From an uncultured Alphaproteobacteria bacterium (GTDB lineage: Bacteria; Pseudomonadota; Alphaproteobacteria; HIMB59; GCA-002718135), in assembly GCA_902540265.1 (NCBI GenBank), contig CACBLW010000012.1, positions 1-42,236 of the forward strand: DNA of 42,236 nt. The letters are read 5' to 3'. Under the pieces are notes generated by a model. That model was not told the origin of the DNA. It made no database searches and was given only the letters and a program-made list of their open reading frames with translations. Every line of letters begins with the position of its first letter. Positions within the stretch are counted from its first letter, which is position 1. Positions 24,494-34,245 of the stretch are shown here, one piece after another. Position numbers and translations under genes: made by a program.

Positions 24494-25474
24494 GTGAAAA
24501 ATATTGCAATAATTGGAGCTGGGATGACTGGTTTGTCTCTTGCTTATAATCTTCAAGAACATAATATTACGATTTTTGATAAATCATGGAGACCAGGAGG
24601 AAGAGTATCTACTAGAAAACATAATAATTACTTTTTTGATCATGGTGCACATTATCTATCGACAAATCATTCTGTAAATCAATTAAATGAAGTAATAAGT
24701 AGATATAATTTGGGACAAGTAATAGAAATAGATTTTGCAACAGATTATTCAAAAAATAAAAAAACTAGAAAAAAAATTATTATTGGTCAAAATGGAATGA
24801 ATTCTATTCCAAAGTCTATTTTTGATAATATTAAAGTAAAAAGTTATTTAAATTCAAAAATAATTAAAATTTCAAAAAATAGTAATGATCTCTTCTCACT
24901 ATTTTCTGAAAAGGAAGAATTTAAAAATTTTGATTATGTGTTAATTTGTATACCGTATTTACAATCAAAAGAACTTTCAAAAGATTTGATTGATTTTACT
25001 CAGATTGTTAGCGAACCATCTTACGATCCAATACATACTGTAATGTTAAGTTATAAAAATATTAATAACATAAATATTAAAGCAGGATTAAATCTTCATA
25101 AAGATGTTAGTTTCTTTATGAACCAAAATATTAAATTTAATGAATTATCTGATGATTGTTGGGTATTAAATATGAGTTCTGAATATACGAAAAACAATAT
25201 TAGCATTGATAAATATGATCTAGAAAAATATGCTCAATCAATATTTGAAAAAACATTTGGTATAAAAAAAAATGAGATAAGTTTTATTAAATCACATAGA
25301 TGGCTATTTGCACAAACAAAAGTCAGTTATAATAGTATTTCAAAAAAAAATTGGATTAATTCAAAGGATAACAAATTATTTTTAAGTGGAGACTGGGTTA
25401 TAGGAAAAAGTCTAAGTGATGCATGGGATGCAGGTGAAAAATTATCTCATTATATTAAAATTTTATCAGTTTGA
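24494..25474 (+). CDS. FAD-dependent amine-oxidase-like oxidoreductase (COG3380)
   Basis: A 326-residue flavoprotein. It begins with a Rossmann dinucleotide fold, KNIAIIGAGMTGLSLAYNL, an acidic strand end (FDK) and the GRVSTR motif typical of the amine-oxidase/renalase-like group. The C-terminal FAD motif is KLFLSGDWVIGKSLSDAWDAGEKL. Typical members are about this length; the substrate is unknown. The start is GTG at 24494, directly after the preceding ORF. It converges with the aminotransferase gene, only 2 bases separating the two stops, so transcripts must overlap. Confidence 0.85.
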   Translation: MKNIAIIGAGMTGLSLAYNLQEHNITIFDKSWRPGGRVSTRKHNNYFFDHGAHYLSTNHSVNQLNEVISRYNLGQVIEIDFATDYSKNKKTRKKIIIGQNGMNSIPKSIFDNIKVKSYLNSKIIKISKNSNDLFSLFSEKEEFKNFDYVLICIPYLQSKELSKDLIDFTQIVSEPSYDPIHTVMLSYKNINNINIKAGLNLHKDVSFFMNQNIKFNELSDDCWVLNMSSEYTKNNISIDKYDLEKYAQSIFEKTFGIKKNEISFIKSHRWLFAQTKVSYNSISKKNWINSKDNKLFLSGDWVIGKSLSDAWDAGEKLSHYIKILSV

Positions 25475-25476
25475 TA

Positions 25477-26667
25477 TTAAGTATTAAAATATTTTTTAAT
25501 ATTTTTAGCCGCCTGTCTTATTCTTTGAGTATTTTCTACTAGACCAATACGAACAAAACCCTCCCCTCCTTTTCCAAAAGCTAAACCAGGGGCTACTGCA
25601 ACATCGGCATTTATCATTAAATTTTTGGCAAACTTCATAGAACCCATTTTTTTATATTTTTTTGGTAAAGGAGCCCAAACAAACATTGATGCCTCAGGTT
25701 TTGGAATTTTATCCCAACCAGCTCTTTCAAATGACTCTATTAAAACATCTCTTCTCTTTTTATAAGTATCCCTAATATCTTCTACACATTTTTGAGAGCC
25801 AGTTAAAGCAGCAGTGGCCGCAACTTGAACAGGTGTAAAGGCGCCATAGTCTACATATGATTTAATTTTTGTTAATGCTTCAATTAAAGTTTTGTTTCCA
25901 ACCGCAAAACCTATTCTCCATCCAGCCATTGCATAAGTTTTTGATAAGGTTGTAAATTCAACTGCTGTGCTCTTTGCTCCATCAACTTCTAATATTGATG
26001 GAGGCGGATTATTACCAAAGTAAATTTCAGAATAAGCTAAATCGGATAGAATAAAAACTTGATATTTTTTTGCAATTTTTACTAATTCTTTATAAAAATC
26101 TAAATCAACTATCTGAGCTGTTGGATTTGATGGAAAAGAAACGATAATAACTTTTATTGAAGAATATTTTTTTAAATTATTAACTATGTTTAATAAAAAT
26201 TTATTTTTATCGAACTGTCCATTAAAAAATGTTTGCAAAGGTGTTAGTTTAGCTCCGGCAATCATAAAACCATATGGATGAACAGGATATGATGGATCAG
26301 GACATAATATCCTATCTCCTCTTGAAGTTATAGCTTGTGCTAAATTTGCTAAACCTTCTTTTGAACCAATTGTTACTATAATTTCACTTGATGGATTTAA
26401 ATTAACATTAAATCGTTTTTTATAATATTTTGCTTGAGCTTTTCTTAATCCATTGATACCTTTAGAAACTGAATAACGTCCAACACCTGGCTTATCTATA
26501 ACTTCTTTTAGTTTCTGCCTTATGTGAAGAGGTGTTGGCATATCAGGGTTACCCATACCAAAATCAATAATATCTCTACCCGCTGATCTCAGTTTCATTT
26601 TTAATGTATTTATCTCCCCAAATATATATGGGGGCAATCTATTAATTCTTTCAAATTTAGATTTCAC
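25477..26667 (-). CDS. alaC: PLP-dependent aminotransferase, AlaC type
   Basis: A 396-residue class I/II aminotransferase. The N-terminus FERINRLPPYIFGEINTLKMKLRSAGRDIIDFGMGNPD follows the AlaC (glutamate-pyruvate transaminase) pattern closely; LL-diaminopimelate aminotransferases are relatives. The PLP lysine lies in TLSKTYAMAGWRIGF, near residue 240, with the upstream SFPSNPTAQ (Asn contact) and SDLAYSEIYF (Asp and Tyr contacts). The final Arg that binds the substrate carboxylate is in EGFVRIGLVEN. It interconverts alanine/2-oxoglutarate and pyruvate/glutamate in the cytosol. The start codon is GTG. Methionine-related transamination by some relatives cannot be ruled out. Confidence 0.88.
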   Translation of the reverse strand: MKSKFERINRLPPYIFGEINTLKMKLRSAGRDIIDFGMGNPDMPTPLHIRQKLKEVIDKPGVGRYSVSKGINGLRKAQAKYYKKRFNVNLNPSSEIIVTIGSKEGLANLAQAITSRGDRILCPDPSYPVHPYGFMIAGAKLTPLQTFFNGQFDKNKFLLNIVNNLKKYSSIKVIIVSFPSNPTAQIVDLDFYKELVKIAKKYQVFILSDLAYSEIYFGNNPPPSILEVDGAKSTAVEFTTLSKTYAMAGWRIGFAVGNKTLIEALTKIKSYVDYGAFTPVQVAATAALTGSQKCVEDIRDTYKKRRDVLIESFERAGWDKIPKPEASMFVWAPLPKKYKKMGSMKFAKNLMINADVAVAPGLAFGKGGEGFVRIGLVENTQRIRQAAKNIKKYFNT

Positions 26668-26750
26668 TTTTTAAGCATTAATTAATTATTTTTGATATTA
26701 CCAGTCTAAATAAAATTGATTTTTAATAATATTATTCCTATTTTTATAAG

Positions 26751-27455
26751 GTGATTAAATTATTTTACTATTTTTTACCATTTATCGTGCTCTTTCTTCC
26801 AAGTTTATGGGTAAACTATATTTTAAAAAAATATAATAAAATTTTACCAGATATGCCCTTCACTGGAAGAGAGCTTGGAAAAAAAATACTTGAAGAAGAA
26901 GAAATTACCAATGTATCAATTAATTCTATTCAGCAATTAGATCATTACAATCCTAAAGAAAAAAAAATACATATTGCTACAGATAAACTTGATAAAAAAA
27001 GTATAACAAGCATTGCCGTTGTTGCTCATGAAATTGGTCATGCAATTCAAGATAAAGAAAAATATAAGCCACTTATCCTTAGACAATCATTAATTGAGAA
27101 AACAATGATCTTTCAAAGAATTGGATCATTTTTATTAATTATAGGATTACCATCAATATTTGCTTTTACTAAAAGTCCATTTATCACTCTTATTGCTGCG
27201 ATAATAATAATGGGATGTTTATCTACAAATGTGTTAATCCATTTGATTACTCTTCCTGTCGAATTTGATGCAAGTTTTAAGAGAGCTTTACCTATACTTA
27301 CAAGATATGTTCCTAAAGAGAATATGTACCAGTGTAAATCTGTTTTAAGAGCTGCTGCATTGACATATTTAGCCCAATCCATTGTAAGTATATTTAGATT
27401 AAAAATAATACTATTATCTTTTATTAATATTTTTAAGTCTATTATAAGAAGATAA
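26751..27455 (+). CDS. Zinc-dependent membrane protease, YugP type (COG2738)
   Basis: A 234-residue membrane metallopeptidase. The N-terminal span (LFYYFLPFIVLFLPSLWVNYILKKY) is followed by FTGRELGKKILEEEEI and the zinc motif HEIGH in AVVAHEIGHAIQDKEKY near residue 90. Two more hydrophobic segments follow and the block LPVEFDASFKRAL supplies the downstream Glu and Asp typical of YugP. Family members are inner-membrane proteases of unknown physiological targets. The start is GTG at 26751 with AAGG abutting it. It is divergent from the aminotransferase and 48 bases upstream of the 870-residue protein gene. Confidence 0.88.
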   Translation: MIKLFYYFLPFIVLFLPSLWVNYILKKYNKILPDMPFTGRELGKKILEEEEITNVSINSIQQLDHYNPKEKKIHIATDKLDKKSITSIAVVAHEIGHAIQDKEKYKPLILRQSLIEKTMIFQRIGSFLLIIGLPSIFAFTKSPFITLIAAIIIMGCLSTNVLIHLITLPVEFDASFKRALPILTRYVPKENMYQCKSVLRAAALTYLAQSIVSIFRLKIILLSFINIFKSIIRR

Positions 27456-27503
27456 TATTTTTCTCTTTAAATAAAAAGGGAAATTTATTAAGCTAGATAA
27501 TTA

Positions 27504-30116
27504 ATGAATTTAAGTGAAAAAATATCTTTAATACTAGTAGATAAAGGTTTTTCTTTATCTCCCAAAAAAAATACTGAAGATTTAATCAATTCTGGTGCAG
27601 AATTTCACAAAAGTAGTGAAGATATTAAAATTGCAGAACAGCATGGAATTGCTGATCAAATTTTTATTCTTTTGAAAGGTGAGGCGGAATTCGTAAAATA
27701 TCATAATAATGTTTTTTATAATCTAGCAACACTAAAAAATTCTGGATCACCTCTTGGTATTTCAGGATTAAATGCACCAGGTAGATATATGTCAGATATA
27801 TTTATTAAAGGTAATTCAGAGTATATCTCTTTTAAAATAGAAAAATTAAAAGAATTAGAAGAGATAGATCCTGACTATGCAAGTTTTTTTTATTCTTATT
27901 TATTATTTGAATCTATTAATTTAATTTGGTCATCACGCAATTTAGAAAAACCAATTGAACAAAAAAATATTAATTTATCAGATGGTGTTAAAACAGGTGG
28001 AGATATTGTAAATACAAAAAGAATTAAAAATTCTGCATTTTTAGCTTTTCTTGATGATAACGATTTAGATGAATTAATAAACTATGCAAACGTCAGGCTA
28101 TTTTCTGCTGGTGAATATATAACGCTAGAAGGCACTAAATCAGATGGAATAAATATTTTGTTAAAAGGTAAAGTAGAAGCTTCTTTTACAAATTTAAAAA
28201 ATGATCAGATAGAAAATAACTCAAGATCAATAGCTAGACCGGGAGTAGCATTATCCTTATCTGCAGGTTTGCATGATATTGAGTCGCCTTATTCTTTGAA
28301 ATCAACAAGAGATACAACAATTTTAAAATTTTCAAATGAGTTTATTGATAATTTAATTAAAACCAATTCAGAATTGGCAATCAAATTTTTTAAAAGACAA
28401 TTATGGCAATTAGGTCGTTATATTCAAAGCTCAACAGGCTTAACAACGTATCCAGCTAAAAATGAAAAGGAGTTTTTTCAATTTTTATTAGATGATAATT
28501 CTGCTACAATACCTAGTAATTCAAAACTTTATACAATACCTCACTTATTAGAAAATCATTTAACTCATTCTTTAGCATTCGATACAATTTATGATTTAAT
28601 AATTACAGGTAACGATGATGAAAAATCTATAGCTAGTTTAATGATTGATACATTGAGTGGTATAGAAAGAAAAAATAGATTTTTCAAACAACTAAATAAA
28701 ATATATAACAGAGTAGCAACTTCGTATGATACAATAAATAAACAAGCTTTACAAAAATTAACAAATTCAGATTTTATAAAAGCATTTGATCAAGTACCTT
28801 ATGTTATTAAAGGTATAGAGAATTTACCAGACGAGCCTACAAACATATTTTTTTATAATCATTTGGCAAGTATTGAAGAAAATGGTTTAGCTAATGGACA
28901 TCAATTTAGTATAGATAGTCATTTTATTAGTGCAAAAATTTTATTTCCAAAATATGGTGATGGTGGTCAAAGAATTGCTCGATATTCTAGAAATACAGAA
29001 TTTTGGAGATATAATTATTATGAGAATTTAGATTATATTTTCATTCATACACCAGAGTCAGACTATTTAAATGAAACTCAAGAACAAAAAAAGAAAAGAA
29101 AAAGTAAATTATTTATTGAAACTCAAAATATTTTTGATCAAAATAGACCTTTAGTTATTGCGCCAGAGGGGACATCTGAAACTGAAGATAATTTGACTCC
29201 AAATTCTCCAGGTCCATTAAAACCAGGGGCATTTTTATTAGCAGACCAATTAAAACCAGAGCCACTACTTGTTCCAATAGCATTAGCAAATTTTGATTAT
29301 TCAATTTCTGATACTATTTATTCTGCAGTTATTAAAGAACCAATCAAAATAAAAGATTTTGTAAATGATATGCAAAATAAAAAAGAGTTAGAAAATTTCC
29401 TATCTAAATATAGAAAAACATTTAGATCTTATGTTGAAGAAGCAATTGAATTAGCAAAATCAGCATCAAAAAATAAAATTAATAATGAGGATATAGTAAG
29501 TAACATAAATTTAGTTAGCCCTATTGAAGAAGAATTTGAAGCAGATGTAAGAGAATTAGAAATTAAATTACATTCAGATCAATATAAAAATAACAAAATA
29601 GTCTTATTTGGAAGCTCAACTTTTAAAGATTGGGAAAATGCAAAAACCGATTTGTCATTTGATAGTTTATTAAATTTAGGATTTGGAGGTTCCACATTAG
29701 TATCATGCCGTACATATTTTAACAGAATAGTAGTCCCTATTAACCCTGATAAGATGATTTTTTATGCTGGAGATAATGATATAGGTAGTGGAATGAGTGC
29801 TGAAGATTTAGAAAATGAATTTTTATTATTTGCTTCTGAGGTTAATGAAAAATTACCGCATACATTATGTTTTTTTGTATCCATTAAACCAAGTGTATTC
29901 AGGAATAATTATTTAAATACAATTCTAGATGCAAATGAACGTATTAAAAACCAAATTGAAAATTTTAGTCAATGGCGTTATATTGATCTTTGTTCTCCTA
30001 TGCTTAAAGCTGGATTTGAAAAATTTTATTCTGAAGATCCGTTACACATGAATGTACTTGGTTACAGTCTCTTAAGTAAGTTAATAAGAGATGAAATATC
30101 AAAATTTATAATTTAA
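27504..30116 (+). CDS. 870-residue fusion: cyclic-nucleotide-binding-like, acyltransferase-like and SGNH-hydrolase-like regions
   Basis: One continuous frame with three recognisable parts. Residues ~30-140 and ~178-300 resemble cyclic-nucleotide-binding/Crp-type beta barrels (for example IFILLKGEAEFV and INILLKGKVEASF). Residues ~440-640 look like a PlsC-type glycerolipid acyltransferase: YNHLASIEE (His453, with Glu458 where H-x4-D expects Asp) and LVIAPEGTSE (residues 550-559), then PIALANFDY. Residues ~695-865 are an SGNH/GDSL hydrolase: FGSST (nucleophile likely Ser705), LGFGGST, YAGDNDIG (Asn758) and DPLHMN (Asp845, His848). No signal peptide or membrane span. A role in phospholipid acyl turnover under ligand control is an inference. 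I know no named family with this order. Confidence 0.8.
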   Translation: MNLSEKISLILVDKGFSLSPKKNTEDLINSGAEFHKSSEDIKIAEQHGIADQIFILLKGEAEFVKYHNNVFYNLATLKNSGSPLGISGLNAPGRYMSDIFIKGNSEYISFKIEKLKELEEIDPDYASFFYSYLLFESINLIWSSRNLEKPIEQKNINLSDGVKTGGDIVNTKRIKNSAFLAFLDDNDLDELINYANVRLFSAGEYITLEGTKSDGINILLKGKVEASFTNLKNDQIENNSRSIARPGVALSLSAGLHDIESPYSLKSTRDTTILKFSNEFIDNLIKTNSELAIKFFKRQLWQLGRYIQSSTGLTTYPAKNEKEFFQFLLDDNSATIPSNSKLYTIPHLLENHLTHSLAFDTIYDLIITGNDDEKSIASLMIDTLSGIERKNRFFKQLNKIYNRVATSYDTINKQALQKLTNSDFIKAFDQVPYVIKGIENLPDEPTNIFFYNHLASIEENGLANGHQFSIDSHFISAKILFPKYGDGGQRIARYSRNTEFWRYNYYENLDYIFIHTPESDYLNETQEQKKKRKSKLFIETQNIFDQNRPLVIAPEGTSETEDNLTPNSPGPLKPGAFLLADQLKPEPLLVPIALANFDYSISDTIYSAVIKEPIKIKDFVNDMQNKKELENFLSKYRKTFRSYVEEAIELAKSASKNKINNEDIVSNINLVSPIEEEFEADVRELEIKLHSDQYKNNKIVLFGSSTFKDWENAKTDLSFDSLLNLGFGGSTLVSCRTYFNRIVVPINPDKMIFYAGDNDIGSGMSAEDLENEFLLFASEVNEKLPHTLCFFVSIKPSVFRNNYLNTILDANERIKNQIENFSQWRYIDLCSPMLKAGFEKFYSEDPLHMNVLGYSLLSKLIRDEISKFII

Positions 30117-30129
30117 ACTTTAAATAAAA

Positions 30130-31152
30130 TTAAATTTTAATTTCTTTTCTTAGTTTATTAGATTTGTATGAATTGAAGACTAATGATAAACTCTTTATGT
30201 TATCTTCACCACTAGTGTCATGTTCAACTCTATTAATTAATGAATCAATGAAATGTTTGTGTGTATTGATTACACTTTCTTGAATTTGATCCCAAGGTTT
30301 TGAAATCCAATTATATTTTTTTGGTTTTCCATCATAAATCTTCTTCTTTTTATTTTTGTGTAATGTAATTTTATAATTATAGTCTAAATCTATTGAGCCA
30401 TTAGAGAATTCTAAATTAACTAATGTTTGAGCAAATCTATCAGGTTTTTTTATTGAAGAAATAGAAGCATCAACAATAGTAATACTTTTATTTTTATTTC
30501 GTATAAGTGATATAAAATCCGTTTCACCTTTAAATTTATTATTTGTATTTTGATTTACGGTATAAATACTTTTAGCTTCTCCCATAAAAAATCTACTTAA
30601 ATCAAATAAATGAATTCCTACGTCTAAGGTTAAATACTCTTTTAAATCGTATAAATATGTTTGATTGGTATATCCAACAGGATTTGCATGTCTGAAAGAT
30701 ATCTTGGCATAATGTGGTTTAGTTAATTTCTCTTTATTTATAATTTCTTTTAATTTTAATAGAGGACTTTGCCATCTAAAATTTTCATGAACCATAAGTG
30801 GAGTTTTGTTTTTTTTATATAAAGAAACAATTTTTTTCGCATTCAATAAATTTTCAGCAAATGGCTTTTGTACAGAAGTTGGAATTTTATATTTAGATAA
30901 AATTTTACAAATATCTAAGTGTGTCTCCATTGTTGTTACAACATCAACAAAGTCAATTTTATGTTTTTTTAACATTAAATCTATTGATGAATAAGAGTGT
31001 AAAATATTAAATTTAGATTTAAATTTATTAGCTTTTTTTATATCTAAATCACAAACACATATTATTTCTATATTTCTTAATTCTTTCCAAGCTAAAATAT
31101 GATTTTCTGCAAAGAAACCACAACCGATTAATGCTCCTTTTAATTTTTTCAT
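30130..31152 (-). CDS. Gfo/Idh/MocA oxidoreductase, candidate D-apiose dehydrogenase
   Basis: A 340-residue NAD(P)-dependent sugar dehydrogenase. The Rossmann motif is GALIGCGFFAENHILAW, the catalytic-site Lys is in SVQKPFAENLLNAK (usual form E-K-P), and MVHENFRWQSPL and LTLDVGIHLFDLSRFF provide the downstream substrate-site His and Asp (GIHLFD, near residue 185). Its start overlaps the stop of the apionate-lactonase-like gene (ATGA). D-apiose dehydrogenase belongs to this superfamily and makes the apionolactone that such a lactonase hydrolyses, so the pairing supports that function. Without the partner it would be only a generic member. Confidence 0.85.
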   Translation of the reverse strand: MKKLKGALIGCGFFAENHILAWKELRNIEIICVCDLDIKKANKFKSKFNILHSYSSIDLMLKKHKIDFVDVVTTMETHLDICKILSKYKIPTSVQKPFAENLLNAKKIVSLYKKNKTPLMVHENFRWQSPLLKLKEIINKEKLTKPHYAKISFRHANPVGYTNQTYLYDLKEYLTLDVGIHLFDLSRFFMGEAKSIYTVNQNTNNKFKGETDFISLIRNKNKSITIVDASISSIKKPDRFAQTLVNLEFSNGSIDLDYNYKITLHKNKKKKIYDGKPKKYNWISKPWDQIQESVINTHKHFIDSLINRVEHDTSGEDNIKSLSLVFNSYKSNKLRKEIKI

Positions 31153-32963
31153 TTATCTTCTATAAATTTAATTTCTAATGGCTCAAACGTATATGGATTT
31201 ATATCTTTTTTAAAATTAAAAAAAGAGAAATCATTCTTAAAAATATCAGTAAAATTTTTTAAATTTAGCTTATATTGATAACTAAAATTTAACTCAGAAA
31301 TATCAATTTCCTTTTTTTGTTTTGAAGAATTTACAAATAAATAATATTTTTTATCATTTAATACAATTTTTAATCCATACACTTCATTAATTGAATTAAA
31401 TTTAAAAATTTTTGAATTTGATAATGAAATAAGAAAATTATTTAAATGATACAATGGTCTTTTGGTATTATCTTTATTTAATATTCCATGATGCCCATAA
31501 ATAGAATTAAAAGTAAAAAATTTAGACTCTTTATTTATTGATTGAATAAAAATTGCCAGTGTCCAAGTCAGTGAAAATAATTGATCATGTCTTGGATCGC
31601 TATCAGCCATTTCTAATCTTATCTTCTTTTTATTATCTACAAGACTTTCACCATAAGGATTGAAATGCATTCCAATAGAAATTGGGCCAATATGAACATC
31701 TGAGCTATTAGAAAAATTTTTTAGAGTTTTAAGGATATAAGGTATAGTTTCAGGTGTATTCAACACACCAAAATCACTAGAATCATGCACAATTGGAGTG
31801 AAGGAAAAACTAACCAAGTCATAAAACATTTTTGGTCTCTTTCTATTTAATTCTGTAAAATTAGTGACCATTCCTGAAACAATTTTACAATCAGAAAACA
31901 TCTTTTTCGCAATTTTATAGTATGAATTTAATTCTGGAACTTTTGGCCATTCACCAGCAGGTTGAAAACTATTCAAATATATTTTTGGACAAATTAAAAT
32001 TTTATCTAAGTTAATAGTATTTTCAGTTATAAAATTATGAATTTTAGTTAACTCTTTTTCAGGATCATTAATATGGTCAACCAAGGCTATAAGAAACACC
32101 TTGTTTAAAGATTTTGAAGCTACACTTTTAAAATCTTCAGTAAAATCAATAAGATAGTAATAATAATCAAAATTATCTATTAAATTATCATCAGGAAGTA
32201 TTGGAGAATCAATTTTTATACCAATTTTAGGAAATTTATAAGAGACAGTATCATCAATTTTTATGATATTCTTAGATTGAAATGATCTTTGTTTTTTATT
32301 TTCCACATCTATTTTAACGGTTTGAGAGAAATTACCCCCCTTCTTTTCGACGTATGGAAAAGGATCTAATAAAGAACCACTATATATTTTGTAAGAAGCA
32401 TCACCCCAGTTTCTTTGATCCTCCATTTCAAATAAAATACCCTCAAAATTAATATTAACCAACAAACTATCATCTAAAGTATAAGCAAGGTTTTTAAATT
32501 TAAAAAATGGTTGGTCAGGTTTTATAAATTCTGGAAATTTTTTTTCCTCTTTTACATCAGTCTCTCTTGTAACAATGATGTTTGAACCAACGTGATTTTG
32601 TAATGGAATTAATAAATTAAAACCTATTCTATTAGTCCAAAAATCAGTTAAAAATTCTCCTTCAGAAGATAAAGTTATAGAATTTTCAGAAAATAATATA
32701 GTATTTCTTGTTTTAAGAATTTCTTTTATACCATATTCTAAATCGAATATATATTCCAAGGATGTATCAAAATTCTCTTCATAATTTATAATTTTAGGAT
32801 CATAGTTATTCCAATTTTTGTCTCTTACCAAGAATGATATCAATTTTAATATTTGAAAATTTTGAAAAGTTATATTTCGAAAAAAAAGATTATCTTTTAA
32901 TAATGTAAAATTATTATTTGATTTTTTTATAAATTTTTCTTCTAATAATTTAGAGTTATACAT
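31149..32963 (-). CDS. apnL: D-apionate lactonase-like protein
   Basis: A 604-residue protein that I relate to D-apionate lactonase (ApnL). The diagnostic stretch is FEGILFEMEDQRNWGDASYKIYSG near residue 180, preceded by FPEFIKPDQPFFKFKNLAY and followed by DPFPYVEKKGGNFSQTV; the family has E-M-E-D-Q-R-N-W-[TG]-D-A-S-[FY]-K here. A central TIM-barrel-like region and a beta-sandwich C-terminus complete it; the length fits the family. It would hydrolyse apionolactone to D-apionate in the cytosol. Later steps of D-apionate catabolism (ApnO and decarboxylation enzymes) are not in the window. It overlaps the genes on both sides, by 8 and 4 bases. Confidence 0.7.
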   Translation of the reverse strand: MYNSKLLEEKFIKKSNNNFTLLKDNLFFRNITFQNFQILKLISFLVRDKNWNNYDPKIINYEENFDTSLEYIFDLEYGIKEILKTRNTILFSENSITLSSEGEFLTDFWTNRIGFNLLIPLQNHVGSNIIVTRETDVKEEKKFPEFIKPDQPFFKFKNLAYTLDDSLLVNINFEGILFEMEDQRNWGDASYKIYSGSLLDPFPYVEKKGGNFSQTVKIDVENKKQRSFQSKNIIKIDDTVSYKFPKIGIKIDSPILPDDNLIDNFDYYYYLIDFTEDFKSVASKSLNKVFLIALVDHINDPEKELTKIHNFITENTINLDKILICPKIYLNSFQPAGEWPKVPELNSYYKIAKKMFSDCKIVSGMVTNFTELNRKRPKMFYDLVSFSFTPIVHDSSDFGVLNTPETIPYILKTLKNFSNSSDVHIGPISIGMHFNPYGESLVDNKKKIRLEMADSDPRHDQLFSLTWTLAIFIQSINKESKFFTFNSIYGHHGILNKDNTKRPLYHLNNFLISLSNSKIFKFNSINEVYGLKIVLNDKKYYLFVNSSKQKKEIDISELNFSYQYKLNLKNFTDIFKNDFSFFNFKKDINPYTFEPLEIKFIEDK

Positions 32964-34203
32964 ATAATTTTGAAACTGATTTATAATTATAATATTCTGA
33001 TATTAAATTAAGTTTATTTTTTTCATATTTTGCATTTTGGATTAAACTTAAAAAAATAAGTTCTCTTTGAGCAAAACTACCCCCAAGATATTTAAATTGT
33101 GATTTAATTATATTTTTATCTAATAGTTCATTTTTTTTCATACTAAGAATAATTGGTTTTAAGAAATTAATATAATTTTCTTTAAAAGAATTTTCTAAAT
33201 AATTTTTTTCCATTTTTTCTTCAAGTTGCAGAAAATAATCTAAGTCATTATAGTATGAATAATAAAAAATAAGATGATAATCTATAAAAGGAAGTATGTG
33301 TTGATTTTTAAAATATTCAGCATAATCTTTTAATTTATCCATTCTGTCTTTAACATCTATCCTCTTGTAATGGAGTCTTAATAAAAAAGAACAAGCATTG
33401 CAAAAATCTAAATAAAAAATTTCTGAAGACGAGAAATATTTATCAAATAATTTTAAGCTTTCCTCATATTCTTGATTATAAAATAATATTAATGATTGAT
33501 GCCACCATATATGTCTTTTAATTGGTCCATAAATTGACCAATCAATCTTATTAAATTTATCATTTGTATTAATTGAGTTGTTATTTTCATTATCATGTAC
33601 ATGCAAAAGAGCGTGCCAACTCCATAAATCATTAGTTGATTTTTCAAGTGAATTTAAGGCTAGAAATTTAGCTTTATCGATTAAATTATTTTCTTCATAA
33701 GCATAACTAGACATCCCTAGCAGTAAATTGTAATGTTGATCATTTTTTGACCACTTACTCAGTATTTCTTCGTGTTTATCTAAAAATTTACCATCAATAC
33801 CTAAGAAAATATTATTAAAATGAAATAATCTGATTGCAAAAATATCTTTGGGATTATCTTTTATAATTAATTCTAATTTCTTTAATAAGTTTTTTAAATC
33901 ATTTTTAATCCAGAGATTTACTATCTCTAAATATTGGTGAAAATAATTATTCACTTTATCGGTAGAAATTGATGTTAAAGTTTCTCTAGCTAATGAAATT
34001 TTTTGTATATCTCTAGAGAAAAGCAATAAAACTATTTTTAATAATTTTGGAGCATTAAATTCTGGATTTTTTACAATTAATTTGTTTGTTTTGTGAAAAG
34101 CATCTTTTTTAAAATAAATATATGAATCAATACATTGTTTAAAACTATTTATTTCATCATCTTTTTTACTATCTATCCATTTATAAAAATAATTATTTTG
34201 CAC
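32956..34203 (-). CDS. TTC38-like tetratricopeptide-repeat protein
   Basis: A 415-residue, mostly helical protein. The hallmarks resemble the TTC38 family: SLEKSTNDLWSWHALLHVHDN in the middle, then RHIWWHQSLILFYNQEYEESLKLFDKYF, corresponding to the family's W-x-x-H-A-x-x-H and H-x-x-W-H-x-A-L blocks. TTC38-type proteins are cytosolic and their biochemical role is unknown; bacterial ones often sit in sugar catabolism operons. Here it starts with GTG, lies 42 bases after the EamA transporter and overlaps the lactonase-like gene by 8 bases. The conserved His/Trp positions could point to an enzymatic role. Confidence 0.7.
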   Translation of the reverse strand: MQNNYFYKWIDSKKDDEINSFKQCIDSYIYFKKDAFHKTNKLIVKNPEFNAPKLLKIVLLLFSRDIQKISLARETLTSISTDKVNNYFHQYLEIVNLWIKNDLKNLLKKLELIIKDNPKDIFAIRLFHFNNIFLGIDGKFLDKHEEILSKWSKNDQHYNLLLGMSSYAYEENNLIDKAKFLALNSLEKSTNDLWSWHALLHVHDNENNNSINTNDKFNKIDWSIYGPIKRHIWWHQSLILFYNQEYEESLKLFDKYFSSSEIFYLDFCNACSFLLRLHYKRIDVKDRMDKLKDYAEYFKNQHILPFIDYHLIFYYSYYNDLDYFLQLEEKMEKNYLENSFKENYINFLKPIILSMKKNELLDKNIIKSQFKYLGGSFAQRELIFLSLIQNAKYEKNKLNLISEYYNYKSVSKLYV

Positions 34204-34245
34204 AAATTAATAATACATGTAATTTATTTATGTTAAATATTTATA

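Noticed and set aside
27458..27484. Hairpin (TTTCTCTTT with AAAGGGAAA) between the zinc-protease gene and the 870-codon gene as a terminator.
   Set aside because: It depends on a G-U pair and A-U pairs, has no U-tract after it, and could arise by chance in A/T-rich sequence.
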